This document shows, one piece after another, positions 61,825 to 64,000 of a DNA stretch of 64,000 bases. The notes beneath the pieces were generated by a model that saw only the letters and a list, made by a program, of their open reading frames with translations, made no database searches and had not been told where the DNA came from. The stretch is from NCBI RefSeq assembly GCF_020171285.1, contig NZ_JAIUZI010000020.1, positions 1 to 64,000 of the forward strand, in the 5' to 3' direction. Origin of the DNA: Seohaeicola saemankumensis (lineage in GTDB: Bacteria > Pseudomonadota > Alphaproteobacteria > Rhodobacterales > Rhodobacteraceae). Within the stretch, counting starts at the first letter, position 1, and each line of letters opens with the position of its first letter. The translations under genes and the position numbers were made by a program.

Positions 61825-62151
61825 TGTTTCTATTCCCGAAGCGAGTCAACACGTCAGAAATTAGCGCCAGAATGCATGCTTATCTAGACTCAAAGGAATT
61901 TCGGATCTGGTATCCTGATTCCCAAAAAGGTTGAAGCCGACAGGTAAGCTTCCTTGATGTCGTACCACGAGTCCACCAGTAGCCCGTTTTGTCGGTCTCT
62001 CACTGGTGGCGACCGTTTCATTAACGTTTCAATGCAGCGGCTTGGATTTTGCGAGAACGGTGTGGCTGGTTGTCTCGCTCGCAGGGAATGTTCGCATTTC
62101 GAGCATCGCGTCGGCTGTTACGCGAAAAGCCAAGGTCGGCAGAGGGCGGAT
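61825..62151. other. Upstream region of the phosphotransfer operon
   Basis: About 330 bases between the operon start and the left end of an insertion sequence. No gene recognised. It contains CCACCAGT/ACTGGTGG arms 21 bases apart (61973-62009). The promoter of the operon should be here. Confidence 0.4.
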
Positions 62152-63669
62152 TGTGTTGAAAAACTCCGCTTGAGCGTGGCGTGATCGGCTGATTCGCTTG
62201 CCTTGAGGTAAGGGAGGTCTGGCGATGATGGGACCGAGACAGGTGGCGCAGGGTGCGCTGTTTTACGAGTTTAGCATTGAAGATCATGTTCCGTCGGATC
62301 ACTTGTTGAGGGCCATGGACCGGTTTGTCGATCTTGGTGACATGCGCCGGCATCTCGCGCCGTTCTACAGTTCAACGGGCAGGCCCTCGGTCGATCCCGA
62401 GCTGATGATCCGAATGCTGATTGTGGGCTATGCCTTCGGTATCCGGTCAGAGCGGCGGCTGTGTGAAGAGGTGCATCTAAATCTGGCGTATCGCTGGTTC
62501 TGTCGCCTCGATCTGACCGATCCGGTGCCCGACCATTCGACCTTCTCGAAGAACCGCCACGGCAGGTTCCGGGATAGTGATCTCTTCCGACACCTGTTCG
62601 AGAGCGTCGTCGCCCGGTGCATCATCGAAGGCCTGGTTGGCGGTCAGACCTTCGCATCCGATGCCAGCCTCATCCGGGCAGACGCGAACAAGCAGTATGC
62701 AGCAGCCAAGGCCGATTGGGACCCCGACCGGATCGATGTTCAGGCGGCGCCCCGTGCCGTACGCGAGTATCTCGACGTACTCGACGATGCCGCCTTTGGA
62801 GCAGCCAGCGAGGTTGCGCCCAAGTTCACGTCCTTCGCCGATCCGGCCAGCCAGTGGACCGGCGCGCGGAAGGGACCAGCCTTCTTTGCCTATTCCGACA
62901 ACTACCTGATCGATACGGACCACGGCGTGATCCTTGATGTGGAGGCCACCAGGTCGATCCGCACTGCGGAGGTCGGTGCCACGCGAAAGATGATTGCGCG
63001 CACGAGGGAGCGCTTCGGCCTGACGCCAGACCGGCTTGCTGCGGACACGGCCTACGGGTCCGGTGAGATGCTGGGCTGGCTCGTCGGAAAAGGGATCGAG
63101 CCGCACATCCCGGTGATTGATAAATCTGAGCGCCGAGATGGCACATTCTCTAACGCCGAGTTCCGCTATGACCCAGAGCGCGACGAGTATACCTGTCCGG
63201 GTGGCAAGGCCCTGAAGAAGTATTGGCGTCAGATGAAGAAACCTCGCGATGGGGTCGGCAAGGACGGCTTCCGAAAGTACTTCGCCCGCAAGCAGGACTG
63301 TTCAGCCTGTGCGCTCAAGGAGCAATGCACCCCGAACCAGCCAACCAGGAAGATCTCCCGCCATGTCCACGAAGCCGCAAGAGACGCAGCCCGGCACATC
63401 GTGACGACACACGCCTATGCCGATGCCAGCAGGCGACGAAAAAAGGTCGAGATGCTCTTTGCTCACCTCAAACGCATTCTCCGGCTCGACCGGCTGCGCC
63501 TCCGCGGACCAAACGGCGCCAAGGATGAGTTCCTCCTCGCTGCAACCACCCAAAACCTCCGGAAACTCGAAAAACTGATCCCTGGCTCACCGGCAATGGC
63601 ATGAGCGCAAAGACCAGACCGACGCGACCGCAATGGCAACGCGTTCTCACAGCCGACTTCTTCAACACA
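62152..63669 (+). mobile_element. IS1182-family insertion sequence
   Basis: About 1.52 kb bounded by imperfect 19-bp inverted repeats: left TGTGTTGAAAAACTCCGCT (62152-62170) and right, on the minus strand, TGTGTTGAAGAAGTCGGCT (63651-63669), 16 of 19 matching. It encloses one intact transposase gene. No target duplication could be confirmed. Confidence 0.85.
62225..63604 (+). CDS. IS1182-family transposase
   Basis: 459 residues. N-terminal DUF772-type helix region (FYEFSIEDHVPSDHLLRAMDRFVDL, STGRPSVDPELMIRMLIVGYAFGIRSERRLCEEV) and DDE catalytic core (FASDASLIRADANKQ, LAADTAYGSGEML, HVHEAARDAAR ... RRRKKVEMLFAHLKR). Intact, so it may still move. It lies in the other orientation from the neighbouring operon. 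Confidence 0.92.
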   Translation: MMGPRQVAQGALFYEFSIEDHVPSDHLLRAMDRFVDLGDMRRHLAPFYSSTGRPSVDPELMIRMLIVGYAFGIRSERRLCEEVHLNLAYRWFCRLDLTDPVPDHSTFSKNRHGRFRDSDLFRHLFESVVARCIIEGLVGGQTFASDASLIRADANKQYAAAKADWDPDRIDVQAAPRAVREYLDVLDDAAFGAASEVAPKFTSFADPASQWTGARKGPAFFAYSDNYLIDTDHGVILDVEATRSIRTAEVGATRKMIARTRERFGLTPDRLAADTAYGSGEMLGWLVGKGIEPHIPVIDKSERRDGTFSNAEFRYDPERDEYTCPGGKALKKYWRQMKKPRDGVGKDGFRKYFARKQDCSACALKEQCTPNQPTRKISRHVHEAARDAARHIVTTHAYADASRRRKKVEMLFAHLKRILRLDRLRLRGPNGAKDEFLLAATTQNLRKLEKLIPGSPAMA

Positions 63670-64000
63670 GTCAGAAGCTGAGCGGTCATCCAGGGCAGTC
63701 AAAACGCGGTTTCGGGCCTGAACGTCCGCTTCTGCCGACAGCAGACATTCCCGAGATTAAGCTCGATGGCTGAGTTGCGGACAAAGCAGCCGCAGGCTCA
63801 ATGGTTGCCGATGACCGGTCTCAGCCCAAAACGGACATTCACAATTAGACTTTGCAATTCCCGAGAAGCGTAACAGATCAACCATTTGCTCGCGCCGCGA
63901 GTGCTTGCGCAGCATAAGTTCACAGGAGCGGCACGAATGTCACTAGGCTGCTGCTGATGACGTCAGGCCAGTCATTCAAAGCCACGAAGAAACTTTGATC
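63670..64000. other. Window end without recognised gene
   Basis: About 330 bases after the insertion sequence; the open frames lack coding character. It includes short GC/AT blocks of the type common in non-coding Roseobacter DNA. Nothing can be assigned. Confidence 0.4.

Noticed and set aside
61954-62184. 76-codon frame before the insertion sequence
   Set aside because: Crosses the left inverted repeat of the IS and has no recognisable motif.

Overview
The window looks like a piece of an alphaproteobacterial chromosome, most likely a Rhodobacteraceae (Roseobacter-group) bacterium. The evidence is a complete Rhodobacter-type gene transfer agent (GTA) cluster, a pyruvate dehydrogenase operon whose E1-beta subunit carries its own lipoyl domain, strong GC bias and codon use, and a GC-rich intergenic repeat ending in a CCCCCGGAGTATT-type motif. 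The first 44 bases are a pure C run, probably a contig-end artefact.

Layout. 0-8.4 kb: a bacterioferritin-like ferritin and an AidB-like acyl-CoA dehydrogenase (minus), a FtsB/DivIC-like protein and the pdhA-pdhB-pdhC operon (plus), cysE (minus) and a small DksA/TraR-type zinc finger protein. 8.1-22.4 kb: the GTA structural cluster on the minus strand, from the small terminase gene (g1, 22.4 kb) down to the large host-specificity protein (g15, 8.4 kb), with mostly ATGA-type overlaps. 22.8-30.4 kb: a GAP-like membrane protein, an orphan Phd-like antitoxin, and the fatty-acid cluster fabD-fabG-acpP-fabF-mltG, interrupted by a GNAT acetyltransferase and a divergent HisA paralogue. 30.5-45.6 kb: a cytochrome b561-YceI fusion, a secreted YceI protein, rpsF-rpsR-rplI, aquaporin Z, trigger factor, two related porins, an esterase, an acyl-CoA synthetase and an ABC exporter.

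From about 45.8 kb the character changes to accessory DNA. It starts with a tRNA-Gly(TCC) accompanied by a 46-bp copy of its 3' half, then a broken TRAP permease (dctM) and a run of minus-strand genes for secreted or membrane proteins of unknown role. These include two large secreted alpha/beta hydrolases, several very small membrane proteins, a lipoprotein, and two paralogues that differ by an SH3-like insertion. An AraC-type regulator follows.

The most interesting part is a compact five-gene minus-strand operon at 57.0-61.8 kb. It encodes a DUF4956-like membrane protein, a phytase-like/SdiA-regulated beta-propeller, a secreted tyrosine/dual-specificity-phosphatase-like protein, a secreted protein with features of FAM20/HipA/CotH-type atypical kinases, and a secreted calcineurin-like phosphoesterase. 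I suggest it is an envelope phosphotransfer module (protein, inositol-phosphate or polyphosphate modification) that may not have been described. An IS1182-like insertion sequence lies just upstream of this operon, near the end of the window.
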